Shown: positions 1-9,436, counted from the stretch's first letter. The stretch is 64,000 nt of DNA from Muribaculaceae bacterium (GCA_017505535.1 JAFVPD010000030.1:291273-355272); one strand, 5' to 3'. Made by a program: numbers and translations. The notes: generated by a model not told the origin, from the sequence alone.

Positions 1-2
1 TC

Positions 3-2168
3 ATAAAAATAGACGAGGAACAAGTCCAACTTATGAAACGACGTGGTGGAGTTGGTCATGATTTATCTCATATTCGTCCCAAAGGGACTCCGGTCAAGAA
101 CTCCGCATTAACATCAACTGGTCTTGTTCCATTCATGGAACGATATTCTAATTCCACACGCGAAGTTGCTCAAGATGGACGTCGTGGTGCACTCATGCTC
201 TCAGTAAGCATCAAACACCCCGATTCAGAAGCATTCATTGATGCAAAAATGACGGAAGGAAAAGTTACCGGAGCAAATGTATCTGTGAGAATCGATGACG
301 CATTCATGCAAGCAGCGATCGACAATCAACCATATATTCAGCAATATCCGGTTGACTCAACAGAGCCCATAATAAAGAAAGAAGTAAATGCATCGGAAAT
401 TTGGGCAAAAATTATCCATAACGCATGGAAATCAGCCGAACCCGGTGTTTTGTTTTGGGACACAATTGCTCGCGAATCGGTGCCCGATTGCTATGCCGAT
501 ATAGGATTCCGCACAATTTCAACTAATCCATGTGGAGAAATTCCATTATGTCCTTATGATAGTTGTCGATTACTTGCTATTAATCTATATTCATATGTAA
601 AGAATCCATTCACACCACAAGCTGAATTTGACTTCGAACTATTCAAGACACATGTAGCCAAAGCTCAACGCATCATGGACGACATTATTGATCTTGAGAT
701 GGAGAAGATTGACAAAATCCTAGAAAAAATCGAATCAGACCCTGAAACAAGCGAAGTAAAAAACACTGAGCGTAATCTATGGAATAAGATTAAAACCAAG
801 ACTCTCAAAGGCCGTCGCACCGGTGTAGGAACAACTGCCGAAGGCGACATGCTTGCTGCGCTTGGATATAGATACGGCACTGTTGAAGCTACCGATTTTT
901 CTGAAAAAGTACACAAAACTCTTGCCATTGCGGCATACTCTTCATCGGTACAATTAGCTCAAGAGCGTGGTGCATTTGAAATTTTTGATGCCGAAAGAGA
1001 AAAGAACAATCCATTCATAAATCGTCTGCGCGAAGCATCTCCCGAGCTTTATGAAAACATGGTAAAATATGGTCGTCGCAACATTGCATGTCTAACCATT
1101 GCCCCAACCGGGACAACAAGTCTCATGACTCAAACCACATCTGGCATTGAACCTGTATTCCTTCCGGTTTATAAACGTCGTCGCAAAGTTAATCCTAACG
1201 ACACCGATGTCAGAGTTGATTTCATTGACGAGTCGGGTGATGCATTTGAGGAATATATTGTATATCACCCAAAATTCCTCACATGGATGCAAACCAACAA
1301 CATAGACAAAAAAGACACTTATTCTCAAGAAGAAATTGATGCACTTGTAGCACAATCACCCTACAACAAAGCAACATCAAACGACGTTGATTGGCTTGAA
1401 AAGGTAAAAATGCAAGGACGAGTACAAAAATGGGTTGACCATTCTATCTCTGTAACAATCAACCTTCCTGCCGACGTAAGCGAAGATTTGGTTAATCAAC
1501 TCTATGTTGAAGCATGGAAATCGGGCTGTAAAGGTTGTACAGTATATCGTGATGGTTCTCGTGCCGGTGTGCTTGTTGCCATTGACAAAAAAGCTGCAGA
1601 ACCCGAGCAAATCAAGCCTCACGTTGCCAAACGCCCCATTGAGCTTGATGCTGATGTGGTACGCTTCCAAAACAACAAAGAAAAATGGATTGCATTTGTA
1701 GGACTTATCGACGGCGCGCCTTATGAGATCTTTACGGGTCTTGCCGATGACGAAGATGGTATTTTCTGTCCAAAATCAGTAACACGCGGAAAAATCATTA
1801 AAGCCATCGATGAGAATGGAAACAAACGCTACGACTTCCAATTCATCAATAAACGCGGTTACAAAACAACCATTGAAGGTTTGTCAGACAAATTCAACCC
1901 CGAATATTGGAACTACGCCAAACTCATCTCAGGCGTTCTCAGATATGGCATGCCAATCGACCAAGTATTAAAACTCATTGGCAGTCTTGAACTTGACAGT
2001 CAATCAATCAACACATGGAAAATGGGTGTTGAACGCGCCTTGAAAAAATACATGCCAAATGGCACAAAACTCAACGGACAAACATGCCCCAATTGCGGAC
2101 AAGAAACACTCATCTACCAAGAAGGTTGCTTGATTTGCACCGCATGCGGCACATCAAAATGCGGATAA
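3..2168 (+). CDS. nrdJ: Adenosylcobalamin-dependent (class II) ribonucleotide reductase, 3' part
   Basis: Reduces ribonucleotides to deoxyribonucleotides using coenzyme B12. The frame is open to the left window edge (codons from base 3 read IKIDEEQVQL before the first Met at 33), so the gene starts outside the window and that Met is internal. The loop motif NPCGEIPL (about 165-172 counting from the Met at 33) supplies the conserved Asn, Cys and Glu of the active site, and APTGTTSL follows further on. The last ~25 residues form a zinc ribbon with CPNCG and CTACG pairs, as in long class II enzymes. A TSCPD-like region precedes the ribbon. No small subunit gene is adjacent, as expected for class II. 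The family is clear; NrdJ rather than class I rests on the zinc-ribbon tail and overall pattern. Confidence 0.9.
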   Translation: MKIDEEQVQLMKRRGGVGHDLSHIRPKGTPVKNSALTSTGLVPFMERYSNSTREVAQDGRRGALMLSVSIKHPDSEAFIDAKMTEGKVTGANVSVRIDDAFMQAAIDNQPYIQQYPVDSTEPIIKKEVNASEIWAKIIHNAWKSAEPGVLFWDTIARESVPDCYADIGFRTISTNPCGEIPLCPYDSCRLLAINLYSYVKNPFTPQAEFDFELFKTHVAKAQRIMDDIIDLEMEKIDKILEKIESDPETSEVKNTERNLWNKIKTKTLKGRRTGVGTTAEGDMLAALGYRYGTVEATDFSEKVHKTLAIAAYSSSVQLAQERGAFEIFDAEREKNNPFINRLREASPELYENMVKYGRRNIACLTIAPTGTTSLMTQTTSGIEPVFLPVYKRRRKVNPNDTDVRVDFIDESGDAFEEYIVYHPKFLTWMQTNNIDKKDTYSQEEIDALVAQSPYNKATSNDVDWLEKVKMQGRVQKWVDHSISVTINLPADVSEDLVNQLYVEAWKSGCKGCTVYRDGSRAGVLVAIDKKAAEPEQIKPHVAKRPIELDADVVRFQNNKEKWIAFVGLIDGAPYEIFTGLADDEDGIFCPKSVTRGKIIKAIDENGNKRYDFQFINKRGYKTTIEGLSDKFNPEYWNYAKLISGVLRYGMPIDQVLKLIGSLELDSQSINTWKMGVERALKKYMPNGTKLNGQTCPNCGQETLIYQEGCLICTACGTSKCG

Positions 2169-2197
2169 AGCAGTTAAATAACATTGTTTTATGACAC

Positions 2198-2242
2198 AAA
2201 AAGGCCAAACTTGAATTTTTTTTCAAGATTTGGCCTTTTATA
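2198..2242 (+). terminator. Rho-independent terminator after nrdJ
   Basis: AAAAGGCCAAA with TTGAA pairs with TTCAA and TTTGGCCTTTT across a T-rich loop, and the 3' arm ends in a T run. It lies 30 bases after the nrdJ stop. Confidence 0.8.
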
Positions 2243-2306
2243 TTTAAATAATGAGTAATTTTATGACCGATTTCTAAAGATAATCTTGTAAAAACTAAAT
2301 AAGCAC

Positions 2307-4985
2307 ATGAAAATTACATTCAAAATCAATTATCATACCAATTGGGGTGAAATGGTTTACCTTGTTGGAGACATTGAAGCCCTCGGTAATGGTAATGAGG
2401 AAAATGCGCTCAAACTTGAGCTTAATGGATTTGATGACTGGACTGCCGAAATTGAAGTTCCCGACACAACTCCCGACTTTAACTACAGCTACATTATCAA
2501 ACACGACAACGGCTCTATCAGACGTGAATGGGGAACTCCCCATCGTTTTCGTCGTGGACGTAGCGCTAAAACCTATGAGAACTTTGACCAATGGCAAGAC
2601 CAACCTATCGACCGACAATACTACTCATCGGCCTTTACCGATTGCATTTGCCATCGAGACAAACAAGAAAGCCCCTTAACCGTAAAGAACGGCATAATAA
2701 ATATGCGCATATACGCTCCAATGATTAAAGGCGATGAAGTTCTCGCTATCTGCGGAGGTTGTGAGCAATTAGGCAACTGGGATACAGACAAAGCCATTGT
2801 CCTCAATGATGCCAACTACCCCCAATGGGAAGTAAACTTAGAAATGAAAGGGCTTAAAACACCTTTTGAATATAAATTCCTTATACTCAAAAAAGACTCC
2901 CTCGAAGTCATTGCATGGGAAGCTGGCAATAATAGATATTTCAACTACTCACCGGCTCAAAAAAACGAAGTCGTAGCTATTTCAGGGTTAAGATTTAACA
3001 ATCCCCTTGCACCATGGCGAGGTGCAGGTGTTGCTATTCCCGTTTTCTCGGTTAGATCTGAAGAGGATTTTGGCGTTGGTGATTTCTATGATTTGAAATT
3101 AGTCGTGGATTGGGCTGAAATGACAGGACAAAAATTCCTGCAAATTCTACCAATCAATGACACAACAATGACGCACACGTGGACCGATTCATACCCCTAT
3201 AACGCAAACTCAACTTTTGCGCTCCACCCAATGTTCCTCCGACTTTCAGCAATGGGAACATTAAACGACCCCGATCGACAAGCCCACTATGACAACCTCG
3301 CACGCGAGCTTAACAGCCTTGCTGAGATTGACTACGAACGTGTCAACCAAGGCAAAATTGCATTTACCCACGAACTCTTTGCCCAAGAAGGTGCTGCTAC
3401 AATTCAATCACAAGAATTTATTGACTTCGTAGCGACAAATGCATCATGGCTCACCCCTTATGCGGCATTCTGCGTGTTACGAGACATAAACGGCACACCC
3501 GAATTTGACAAATGGGGAGAATTTGCGTCTTATGATGAAAATCGCATCGCAAAATTTGTCGCCGACAATCAAGATGCGATAAACTACGTTTACTACATAC
3601 AATATCATCTTGACAAACAAATGCGCCATGTGCGCGACTATGCCCATAGCAAGAACGTGGCCATTAAAGGCGATATTCCCATCGGCATTTCTCGTACAAG
3701 TGTTGACGCATGGATTACTCCACGCTTGTTTAATATGGATTGCCAAGCTGGAGCTCCACCAGATGACTTCTCGGTACTCGGACAAAACTGGGGATTCCCC
3801 ACCTACAATTGGGAGGAAATGAACAAAGACGGATTTGCATGGTGGAAAGCTCGTTTCCGCAAAATGTCGGAATACTTTGATGCCTATCGCATTGACCATG
3901 TACTTGGATTTTTCCGCATTTGGCAAATACCTATGGACGCAGTTCACGGACTTCTCGGCGTGTTCAATCCGGCGCTCCCATACACTCCCGATGAATTGAA
4001 ATACAGCTATGACTTCTGGATTGACATAGACCTACAAACAACTCCCTACATCATGGACTATTTCCTTGGCGACTTCTTTGGTGAATACACCGACGAAGCT
4101 CGCGCAACATTCCTCAACGATGTAGGATATGGTCGCTACAAACTCAAAGAAGAGTTTTCAACTCAACGAAAAGTAGTTGAGTACTTTGCTTCACTTGAAC
4201 AAAACGAAAAAAATAAACGATTGAGCAATGCCCTACTCGGTCTTATTGACGATGTATTGTTTGTAGAAGACCCCTACGAAAAAGGCAAGTACCACCCACG
4301 CATCTCGGCCCAATTCACCTACATCTATCGTTCTCTTAATGATTATGAAAAATGGTGTTTTGACCGCCTATACAACGACTTCTACTATCATCGCCACAAC
4401 GACTTCTGGTATGGTAAAGCCATGTGGAAACTTCCACCTCTCATTGAAGCGACCGATATGCTTGTATGCGCCGAAGACCTTGGAATGATTCCCGATTGCG
4501 TTCCTGCCGTTATGGACGCGCTCAAAATCAGCTCACTTGAAATTCAACGCATGCCCAAAGATCCAAAAGCAGAATTTGGCGACACCTATACCTACCCCTA
4601 CCTCTCGGTATGTACAACCTCAACCCACGACATGGGGGGCATACGTCAATGGTGGGAAGAAGATAGAGAAAAGACACAACACTTCTTCAACAACATTCTA
4701 CACGAAGGTGGTGCAGCGCCCTACTACGCAGAGCCATGGATATGCGATAAAATCATCACGCTACATCTAAACTCTCCGGCAATGCTTTCAATACTTCCAC
4801 TTCAAGATATTCTCTCAATTAATGGTAATATCCGTCGCGAAAATCCTCTTGAAGAACAGATCAACGTGCCTGCTAATCCTCGCCACTATTGGAGATACCG
4901 CATGCATCTTACAATGGAAGAGCTCATTGCCAACGACGAATTTAATAGCTATCTCCGCGAAAAAATTAAAAATAGCGGACGATAA
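2307..4985 (+). CDS. malQ: 4-alpha-glucanotransferase with two N-terminal CBM20 domains (DPE2 type)
   Basis: Amylomaltase of family GH77, 892 residues, moving glucan units between malto-oligosaccharides in the cytoplasm (no signal peptide). Residues ~1-110 and ~125-230 look like two starch-binding CBM20 modules (VYLVGDIEALGNG and ICGGCEQLGNWDTD). The GH77 domain starts near 245 (APWRGAGVAIPVFS). Catalytic residues are visible in YRIDHVLGFFRIW (nucleophile Asp), VCAEDLGMIPD (acid/base Glu) and STHDMGG (Asp). The two-CBM20 arrangement and ~890-residue length match plant DPE2 and its Bacteroidetes relatives rather than the ~500-residue bacterial MalQ. It stands alone between two terminators. A TAATCTTG at 2281-2288 could be a weak -7 box. 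Confidence 0.93.
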   Translation: MKITFKINYHTNWGEMVYLVGDIEALGNGNEENALKLELNGFDDWTAEIEVPDTTPDFNYSYIIKHDNGSIRREWGTPHRFRRGRSAKTYENFDQWQDQPIDRQYYSSAFTDCICHRDKQESPLTVKNGIINMRIYAPMIKGDEVLAICGGCEQLGNWDTDKAIVLNDANYPQWEVNLEMKGLKTPFEYKFLILKKDSLEVIAWEAGNNRYFNYSPAQKNEVVAISGLRFNNPLAPWRGAGVAIPVFSVRSEEDFGVGDFYDLKLVVDWAEMTGQKFLQILPINDTTMTHTWTDSYPYNANSTFALHPMFLRLSAMGTLNDPDRQAHYDNLARELNSLAEIDYERVNQGKIAFTHELFAQEGAATIQSQEFIDFVATNASWLTPYAAFCVLRDINGTPEFDKWGEFASYDENRIAKFVADNQDAINYVYYIQYHLDKQMRHVRDYAHSKNVAIKGDIPIGISRTSVDAWITPRLFNMDCQAGAPPDDFSVLGQNWGFPTYNWEEMNKDGFAWWKARFRKMSEYFDAYRIDHVLGFFRIWQIPMDAVHGLLGVFNPALPYTPDELKYSYDFWIDIDLQTTPYIMDYFLGDFFGEYTDEARATFLNDVGYGRYKLKEEFSTQRKVVEYFASLEQNEKNKRLSNALLGLIDDVLFVEDPYEKGKYHPRISAQFTYIYRSLNDYEKWCFDRLYNDFYYHRHNDFWYGKAMWKLPPLIEATDMLVCAEDLGMIPDCVPAVMDALKISSLEIQRMPKDPKAEFGDTYTYPYLSVCTTSTHDMGGIRQWWEEDREKTQHFFNNILHEGGAAPYYAEPWICDKIITLHLNSPAMLSILPLQDILSINGNIRRENPLEEQINVPANPRHYWRYRMHLTMEELIANDEFNSYLREKIKNSGR

Positions 4986-5009
4986 TCGTTTTCGGCATTA
5001 TTAATAATC

Positions 5010-5040
5010 AAGCCCCGATGCTCGAACATCGGGGCTTTCT
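5010..5040 (+). terminator. Terminator after malQ
   Basis: AAGCCCCGATG (5010-5020) pairs perfectly with CATCGGGGCTT (5027-5037) around a 6-base loop, followed by a short T-rich stretch. Confidence 0.85.
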
Positions 5041-5111
5041 GCTACAATAACCCTACATAGACAAAAAAAATGAATGAATCAGTCATTTTTTGACATTAAA
5101 CAATTTAAGTA

Positions 5112-5143
5112 TTTGGCTATTTAACAAAAAAATAGTAACTTTG
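5112..5143 (+). promoter_or_regulatory. Promoter of the rplY-pth-hslR operon
   Basis: TTTG at 5112-5115, 20 bp spacer, TAACTTTG at 5136-5143: the Bacteroidetes primary sigma factor consensus. It leaves a leader of about 80 nt before rplY with a small GC hairpin (TCCC/GGGA, 5159-5173) and an AAGGAG-like sequence near 5179; any attenuation role is unproven. Confidence 0.8.
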
Positions 5144-5233
5144 CACTCGCTTTTTGGCATCCCGTGTGATGGGAAATTAAGGAGCACAATTTAATTCACT
5201 TAATTTTTAGTAACACAACAATTTAAAACAACA

Positions 5234-5890
5234 ATGAAAGTATTTCAATTAAGCGCTGAAGCTCGTACTGACCTCGGCAAGAAAGCAACAAAAGCACTTC
5301 GTAGCGAAAACAAAATTCCCGCAGTTCTCAATGGTGGCGAATTGGTAAATCTTCCCTACAGCGGCACATTGAAAGCCGGCGAAAAAGTAATCGAAATTGC
5401 AAATGGTAAGGGTGTTATTACTACTGACTTGGTTGTAAGCAACGAAGCAGTTCGTAAACTTGTTTATACTCCTGACATCTACGCTATTGAACTCACTGTA
5501 AATGGTGAAAAGAAAATGGCTGTTCTCAAGGATATTCAATTCCACCCAGTAAAAGATACTATTCTTCACATGGACTTCCTTGAAGTAAACGACAAAAAAC
5601 CTGTTACTATCGAAGTTCCTGTTAAACTTGAAGGACACGCTGAAGGTGTTAAAGCCGGTGGTAAGTTGTCACTTTCAATGAAGAAAATCAAAGTTAAAGC
5701 AATCTACACTAACATTCCTGAACGCGTTGTTATCAACGTTGACAACTTGGGTCTTGGTAAAACTCTTCAAATCGGCGAACTCCACTTCGAAGGTCTTGAA
5801 TTGATGAATGCTAAGAACGCAGTTGTATGTGCTGTTCAGTTGACTCGTGCCGCTCGTGGTGCTCAAGCAGCTGCAGCCGCAGGTAAATAA
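5234..5890 (+). CDS. rplY: 50S ribosomal protein L25 / general stress protein Ctc
   Basis: Binds 5S rRNA in the large ribosomal subunit. It has 218 residues, so it is the long Ctc/TL5 form: an N-terminal L25 barrel (ARTDLGKKATKALRSENKIPAVLNGG, then VLKDIQFHPVKDTILHMDFLEV near 95-117) and a C-terminal beta domain (VPVKLEGHAEGVKAGG). The tail is Ala/Gly-rich. It leads an operon with pth, a pairing common in many bacteria, with an 18-base gap. Confidence 0.95.
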   Translation: MKVFQLSAEARTDLGKKATKALRSENKIPAVLNGGELVNLPYSGTLKAGEKVIEIANGKGVITTDLVVSNEAVRKLVYTPDIYAIELTVNGEKKMAVLKDIQFHPVKDTILHMDFLEVNDKKPVTIEVPVKLEGHAEGVKAGGKLSLSMKKIKVKAIYTNIPERVVINVDNLGLGKTLQIGELHFEGLELMNAKNAVVCAVQLTRAARGAQAAAAAGK

Positions 5891-5908
5891 TCCATTGATA
5901 TTTAATAG

Positions 5909-6472
5909 ATGAAATATCTCATTGTGGGGCTTGGTAATATCGGTGATGAATATCGAGATACCCGCCACAACATAGGATTTAAAATATTGGACGCTTTAGC
6001 TGAAGCGTCCAATATTTCTTTTACCACTGAGCGATATGGCGATGTGGCTAAGATGCGTGTAAAAAACAAACAATTGGTACTATTGAAACCATCAACCTAC
6101 ATGAATCTTAGTGGCAATGCTGTGCGCTATTGGAAAGAGAAAGAAGGAATTGATTTGAGCCACATTTTGGTCCTCGTTGACGACTTGGCGTTGCCATTTG
6201 GTGCTATTCGCATCAAAGGACAAGGAAGTGATGCCGGACACAATGGATTGAAAAACATTGCACAAATGCTCAACACCACTGCTTATGCAAGATTAAGATT
6301 TGGCATCGGCAACGAATTCCCTCGAGGTTGTCAAGTTGACTATGTACTGGGACGATTTAGTGCCGACGAATGCGAAAAACTTCAAGCAAGACTTGACATT
6401 GCTATTGATGCAATTAAAACATTCTGCTTGGCCGGTATTCAAAATGCAATGAATAGTTTCAACAATAAGTAG
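5909..6472 (+). CDS. pth: Peptidyl-tRNA hydrolase
   Basis: Frees tRNA from peptidyl-tRNAs that drop off the ribosome. It has the usual length of 187 residues. It starts with the family motif [19 protein letters not shown] (catalytic His in RHNIG, conserved Asn in GLGN). The substrate-binding signatures [19 protein letters not shown] and GHNGLKNI follow in the right order. It sits between rplY and an S4-domain protein on the same strand. Confidence 0.96.
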   Translation: MKYLIVGLGNIGDEYRDTRHNIGFKILDALAEASNISFTTERYGDVAKMRVKNKQLVLLKPSTYMNLSGNAVRYWKEKEGIDLSHILVLVDDLALPFGAIRIKGQGSDAGHNGLKNIAQMLNTTAYARLRFGIGNEFPRGCQVDYVLGRFSADECEKLQARLDIAIDAIKTFCLAGIQNAMNSFNNK

Positions 6473-6486
6473 AAATATGTTCGGCT

Positions 6487-6927
6487 ATGGCAAATGAAGA
6501 ACGAATTGACAAATGGTTGTGGGCAATGCGCATATTCAAGACCCGCACAATAGCAACAGAAGCGTGTAAAAAAGGACGCATAACCATTGGCGAGGGTGAC
6601 GGTGTTATTGCCAAACCATCTCGCACAATAAAAATCGGAGATGTTATAAATGTAAGGAAACCACCGGTGACCTATTCATTTAAAGTAAAAGCTCTAACTG
6701 AAAACCGATTAGGAGCAAAACTCGTCCCCGAATATTTGGAGAACATCACACCCCAATCGCAATATGACCTACTTGAAGTGGTAAAAATCAGTGGATTTGT
6801 GGACCGACGCAAAGGTCTCGGCCGCCCCACTAAGCGAGAAGGGCGCGAATTGGCTCGTTTTACCGAACAAGCCTACGATTGTGGTTGGGACTTCGAATTT
6901 GACTTTGACGAAGACGACGAGGATTGA
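6487..6927 (+). CDS. hslR: S4-domain RNA-binding heat shock protein (Hsp15 family)
   Basis: A 146-residue protein with an S4 RNA-binding domain at its start (RIDKWLWAMRIFKTRTIATE, then KKGRITIG) and a basic stretch (RRKGLGRPTKREGRELARF) before an acidic tail. In E. coli Hsp15 rescues stalled 50S subunits carrying nascent chains, which fits co-transcription with pth (14-base gap). The acidic Asp/Glu tail (EFDFDEDDED) is longer than in E. coli. The family is clear; the exact role is inferred. Confidence 0.87.
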   Translation: MANEERIDKWLWAMRIFKTRTIATEACKKGRITIGEGDGVIAKPSRTIKIGDVINVRKPPVTYSFKVKALTENRLGAKLVPEYLENITPQSQYDLLEVVKISGFVDRRKGLGRPTKREGRELARFTEQAYDCGWDFEFDFDEDDED

Positions 6928-6946
6928 TTCTACAAATATTGCCACA

Positions 6947-6978
6947 TTTGGTCGTTTAATGACAATTCGCTATCTTTG
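6947..6978 (+). promoter_or_regulatory. Promoter of the hemerythrin-LuxR operon
   Basis: TTTG at 6947-6950, exactly 20 bp, then TATCTTTG at 6971-6978; the start codon is 26 bases further on. Confidence 0.8.
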
Positions 6979-7004
6979 CAAATAACGAATTGTAGTTTCC
7001 CCAG

Positions 7005-7697
7005 ATGAAAATATCTCGAATTTTTACGGCAAAAGATAATGTAATCGACTTAATAAACGAGGATTATAACATTCTCCCCGTGTTAAGTCGATTTTCTATT
7101 CCATTGGGATTTGGCAATAAAACAATAGAAGACGTATGCAACAATGCTGGTATAAATATCAATGTATTTTTGCTTGTCATCAACTATATTTTATCAGGGA
7201 ATTTAGATAAGAGCGATCTGAGGCATATTTCGGCCACCGACCTCGTTGATTTTTTGCATAACTCACACGACTATTTCTTATTATACAAATTCCCTCATAT
7301 ACGCCAAAACCTCCTTAATGCGTTAGACGATAGTTACTCCGACGTCAACCCTATGATTACTCGTTTCTTTGACGAATATGTTTCTCAAGCACATGAACAC
7401 TTTGAATATGAAGAACGAGTTGTTTTTCCTTATATACGTAATCTATCAACAGGAGAAAAATCAAATTATAGCATTGAAGAGTTTAAAAAGCACCATGACG
7501 AACTCGGAGAAAAACTCTCTGATTTAAAAAATGTGATTCTACGCTATTACACTACGTCAATGCCAAATAAAATGTATGACGTACTGGTCGATTTGTTCAA
7601 TTGCGAACTTGATATTAAAAGTCACACAATTATTGAAGATGAATTATTAACTCCCATGGTTGCTGACATGGAATGTAAAAAAGGGACGGCAAAATGA
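7005..7697 (+). CDS. Hemerythrin-domain protein with ScdA_N-like start (YtfE/ScdA relative)
   Basis: A 230-residue predicted di-iron protein. Residues ~15-60 resemble the ScdA N-terminal (DUF542) helix bundle, but the usual Cys-Cys pair is absent (SIPLGFGNKTIEDVC). The hemerythrin four-helix bundle offers iron ligands His88 (NSHDYF), His132 and Glu136 (HFEYE), His164 (KHHDE), His207 and Glu211 (HTIIE), the spacing seen in YtfE/RIC repair proteins. Those proteins respond to nitric oxide and oxidative damage of iron-sulfur clusters; here a sensor role is also possible because the stop overlaps the start of a LuxR-type regulator (ATGA). Confidence 0.8.
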   Translation: MKISRIFTAKDNVIDLINEDYNILPVLSRFSIPLGFGNKTIEDVCNNAGININVFLLVINYILSGNLDKSDLRHISATDLVDFLHNSHDYFLLYKFPHIRQNLLNALDDSYSDVNPMITRFFDEYVSQAHEHFEYEERVVFPYIRNLSTGEKSNYSIEEFKKHHDELGEKLSDLKNVILRYYTTSMPNKMYDVLVDLFNCELDIKSHTIIEDELLTPMVADMECKKGTAK

Positions 7698-8272
7698 AAC
7701 ACGTCACAATAGCTCTGCTAACTCCATCGGACATAATCAAAAACGGAATTAGTGCTATACTCAAATCAATACCTGACATTCATGTCAATATTCTATATTG
7801 GACAGAAAACGACATTCAAAATGGCATACCGGCTAAGAAGCCATCACTCATTATTGCTGACAGTTTATTGCTTAATGGCGACAGTATAACATCAATCCGA
7901 AACATTGCTCCCGAAACGCGCATTATCACAATGAGCACCGGTCTGCTTCCTCAAGCCATTGCCAAGAATTATGATGCCATAATATCAATATATGATAACA
8001 CCGAGTCCATTAGCAACACAATCAAGCAATGCCTTATTACCGATGAAAACGGAACAAAAGAACTCACTCCCCGAGAAAAAGACGTCGTTATTGGAATTGT
8101 AAAAGGATTATCCAACAAAGAGATGGCACTCAAGATGAATGTATCGGTAAATACGGTTATGACCCATCGACGAAACATTGCATCAAAGTTACAAATACAC
8201 TCCGCTGCCGGGCTCACAATATATGCGATAGTGAGTAAACTTGTTAGGATTGAAGATGTGAAACAGGTCTAA
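7694..8272 (+). CDS. LuxR/NarL-type response regulator paired with the hemerythrin protein
   Basis: 192 residues. The N-terminal ~110 residues look like a receiver domain (VTIALLTPSDIIKNGI, candidate phospho-Asp56 in LIIADSLLL, later IITMSTG), but the acidic pocket near the start is weak. Residues ~123-185 are a clear LuxR HTH (LTPREKDVVIGIVKGLSNKE, then VSVNTVMTHRRNIASKL). It overlaps the hemerythrin gene by 4 bases, so translation is probably coupled. No histidine kinase is adjacent, so the hemerythrin partner may supply the signal; that is inference. Confidence 0.82.
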   Translation: MKHVTIALLTPSDIIKNGISAILKSIPDIHVNILYWTENDIQNGIPAKKPSLIIADSLLLNGDSITSIRNIAPETRIITMSTGLLPQAIAKNYDAIISIYDNTESISNTIKQCLITDENGTKELTPREKDVVIGIVKGLSNKEMALKMNVSVNTVMTHRRNIASKLQIHSAAGLTIYAIVSKLVRIEDVKQV

Positions 8273-8296
8273 CGTTGAGTTTTATACTCAATGTTT
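8271..8296. terminator. Shared hairpin between convergent luxR-type gene and folE
   Basis: AACGTTGAGT (8271-8280) pairs with ACTCAATGTTT (from 8286) around TTTAT. It overlaps both gene ends and could stop transcription from both sides. Confidence 0.5.
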
Positions 8297-8866
8297 CAAA
8301 GACTCAAAAAATTGATTGCGCAAGTCTGGATCCTCGGCAAAAGCACCAAGGTAATCGATAGTTGTAGTTGACGAATCTTGTTTTTCAACGCCTCGCATTT
8401 TCATGCACAAATGCTGAGCCGAACAAACGACTATTACCCCCTTAGCCGACAAAGTGTCAAACACCTCTTTACATATTTCAGCCGTAAGTCGCTCTTGTAC
8501 TTGCAAGCGACGAGCAAACACATCTACAACACGCGCCAATTTGCTAAGACCTATCATATTTCCATTGGGGATATAACCAATGGATACCTTTCCAAAGAAT
8601 GGGAGTATATGATGCTCACAGAAAGAATAGATTTCAATATCTTTGACAACAACTAAGCGAGAACCTGCATATTCAAATATTGCCTGCTTCATCACCTCTG
8701 CCGGATTCATTCTATAACCATTCGTTGCATAGTACAATGCCTTTGCTGCTCTCATCGGGGTTTTCTGTAAACCTTCCCTTTGAGGATCTTCACCCAACAG
8801 TTGCAGTATTGATTCGAAGTGTTCGGCTATTTGTGAAACGACCTCCTCGTTATATTGAATATCCAT
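8288..8866 (-). CDS. folE: GTP cyclohydrolase I
   Basis: Converts GTP to dihydroneopterin triphosphate, the first step of folate/pterin synthesis. It has 192 residues, the usual size. Zinc ligands are visible in FCEHHILPFFGK (Cys, His) and CSAQHLCMKMRG (Cys), with substrate motifs GLSKLARVVDVFARRLQVQE and QDSSTTT. It is the last gene of a minus-strand cluster, 31 bases after the SPOR protein. Confidence 0.95.
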   Translation of the reverse strand: MDIQYNEEVVSQIAEHFESILQLLGEDPQREGLQKTPMRAAKALYYATNGYRMNPAEVMKQAIFEYAGSRLVVVKDIEIYSFCEHHILPFFGKVSIGYIPNGNMIGLSKLARVVDVFARRLQVQERLTAEICKEVFDTLSAKGVIVVCSAQHLCMKMRGVEKQDSSTTTIDYLGAFAEDPDLRNQFFESLKH

Positions 8867-8897
8867 TATATATTAAAGACAATGAAATTAGTAAACA

Positions 8898-9386
8898 TCA
8901 ATTATGTTTGAGATTTACTCGATCTCTAACCACTCTTACTTCCTTGCGATAGGACGGAAACGCAACTTTAATTTCGGTTGCCGCATCATTAGCTTCTTCT
9001 ACAGTCTCAAAATCGCCTACTCTCAATCGCCAAAACGGAGAATTATAAATTACATACGTACGATACTGAGGAAATTTTTCAGAAATGTTCCCTGCCATAG
9101 AACGAGCTTCGGCCTTTGCTCGGCGAGAATTATTATCGGAGAATACCTGCACACGATAGCCTGAAACAATGCGATTTACCGGTTCGGCATCAATCGTATC
9201 GTTATTTTCAGATATAGATTTGTTCAATCGGTCATTTAGAGATGACGGATTCTCTACTTTTATATTACCTTTGCGATTAAGATGTTCAACAATTGACACC
9301 TCATCATCTCCTAAAGTTGATGCATGAACAAATGTTGCGAAAATCGCAAGCGTCATGAATATAGCTGTCGTTTTAAATATTCTCAT
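8898..9386 (-). CDS. Secreted SPOR-domain protein
   Basis: A 162-residue exported protein: signal peptide (MRIFKTTAIFMTLAIFATFVHA) and a C-terminal SPOR domain at ~75-155 (GYRVQVFSDNNSRRAKAEA, WRLRVGDFETVEEAND). SPOR domains bind denuded peptidoglycan at division sites. The middle is a polar linker. It lies between tpiA and folE, an order I recall as common in Bacteroidetes. Confidence 0.85.
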   Translation of the reverse strand: MRIFKTTAIFMTLAIFATFVHASTLGDDEVSIVEHLNRKGNIKVENPSSLNDRLNKSISENNDTIDAEPVNRIVSGYRVQVFSDNNSRRAKAEARSMAGNISEKFPQYRTYVIYNSPFWRLRVGDFETVEEANDAATEIKVAFPSYRKEVRVVRDRVNLKHN

Positions 9387-9400
9387 AATTTATAAATATT

Positions 9401-9436
9401 AAGGGCTACAAAAACGCGTCATTCTTGTAGCCCTAA
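9401..9436 (-). terminator. Hairpin between tpiA and the SPOR gene
   Basis: AAGGGCTACAA (9401-9411) pairs with TTGTAGCCCTT-like bases (9425-9436). There is no strong T run after it on the minus strand, so it may be a partial terminator or processing site. Confidence 0.55.

Noticed and set aside
665..928. Antisense frames inside nrdJ, gyrA, sprA and other large genes
   Set aside because: They mirror the codon structure of well-supported genes and lack starts, promoters and protein-like composition.
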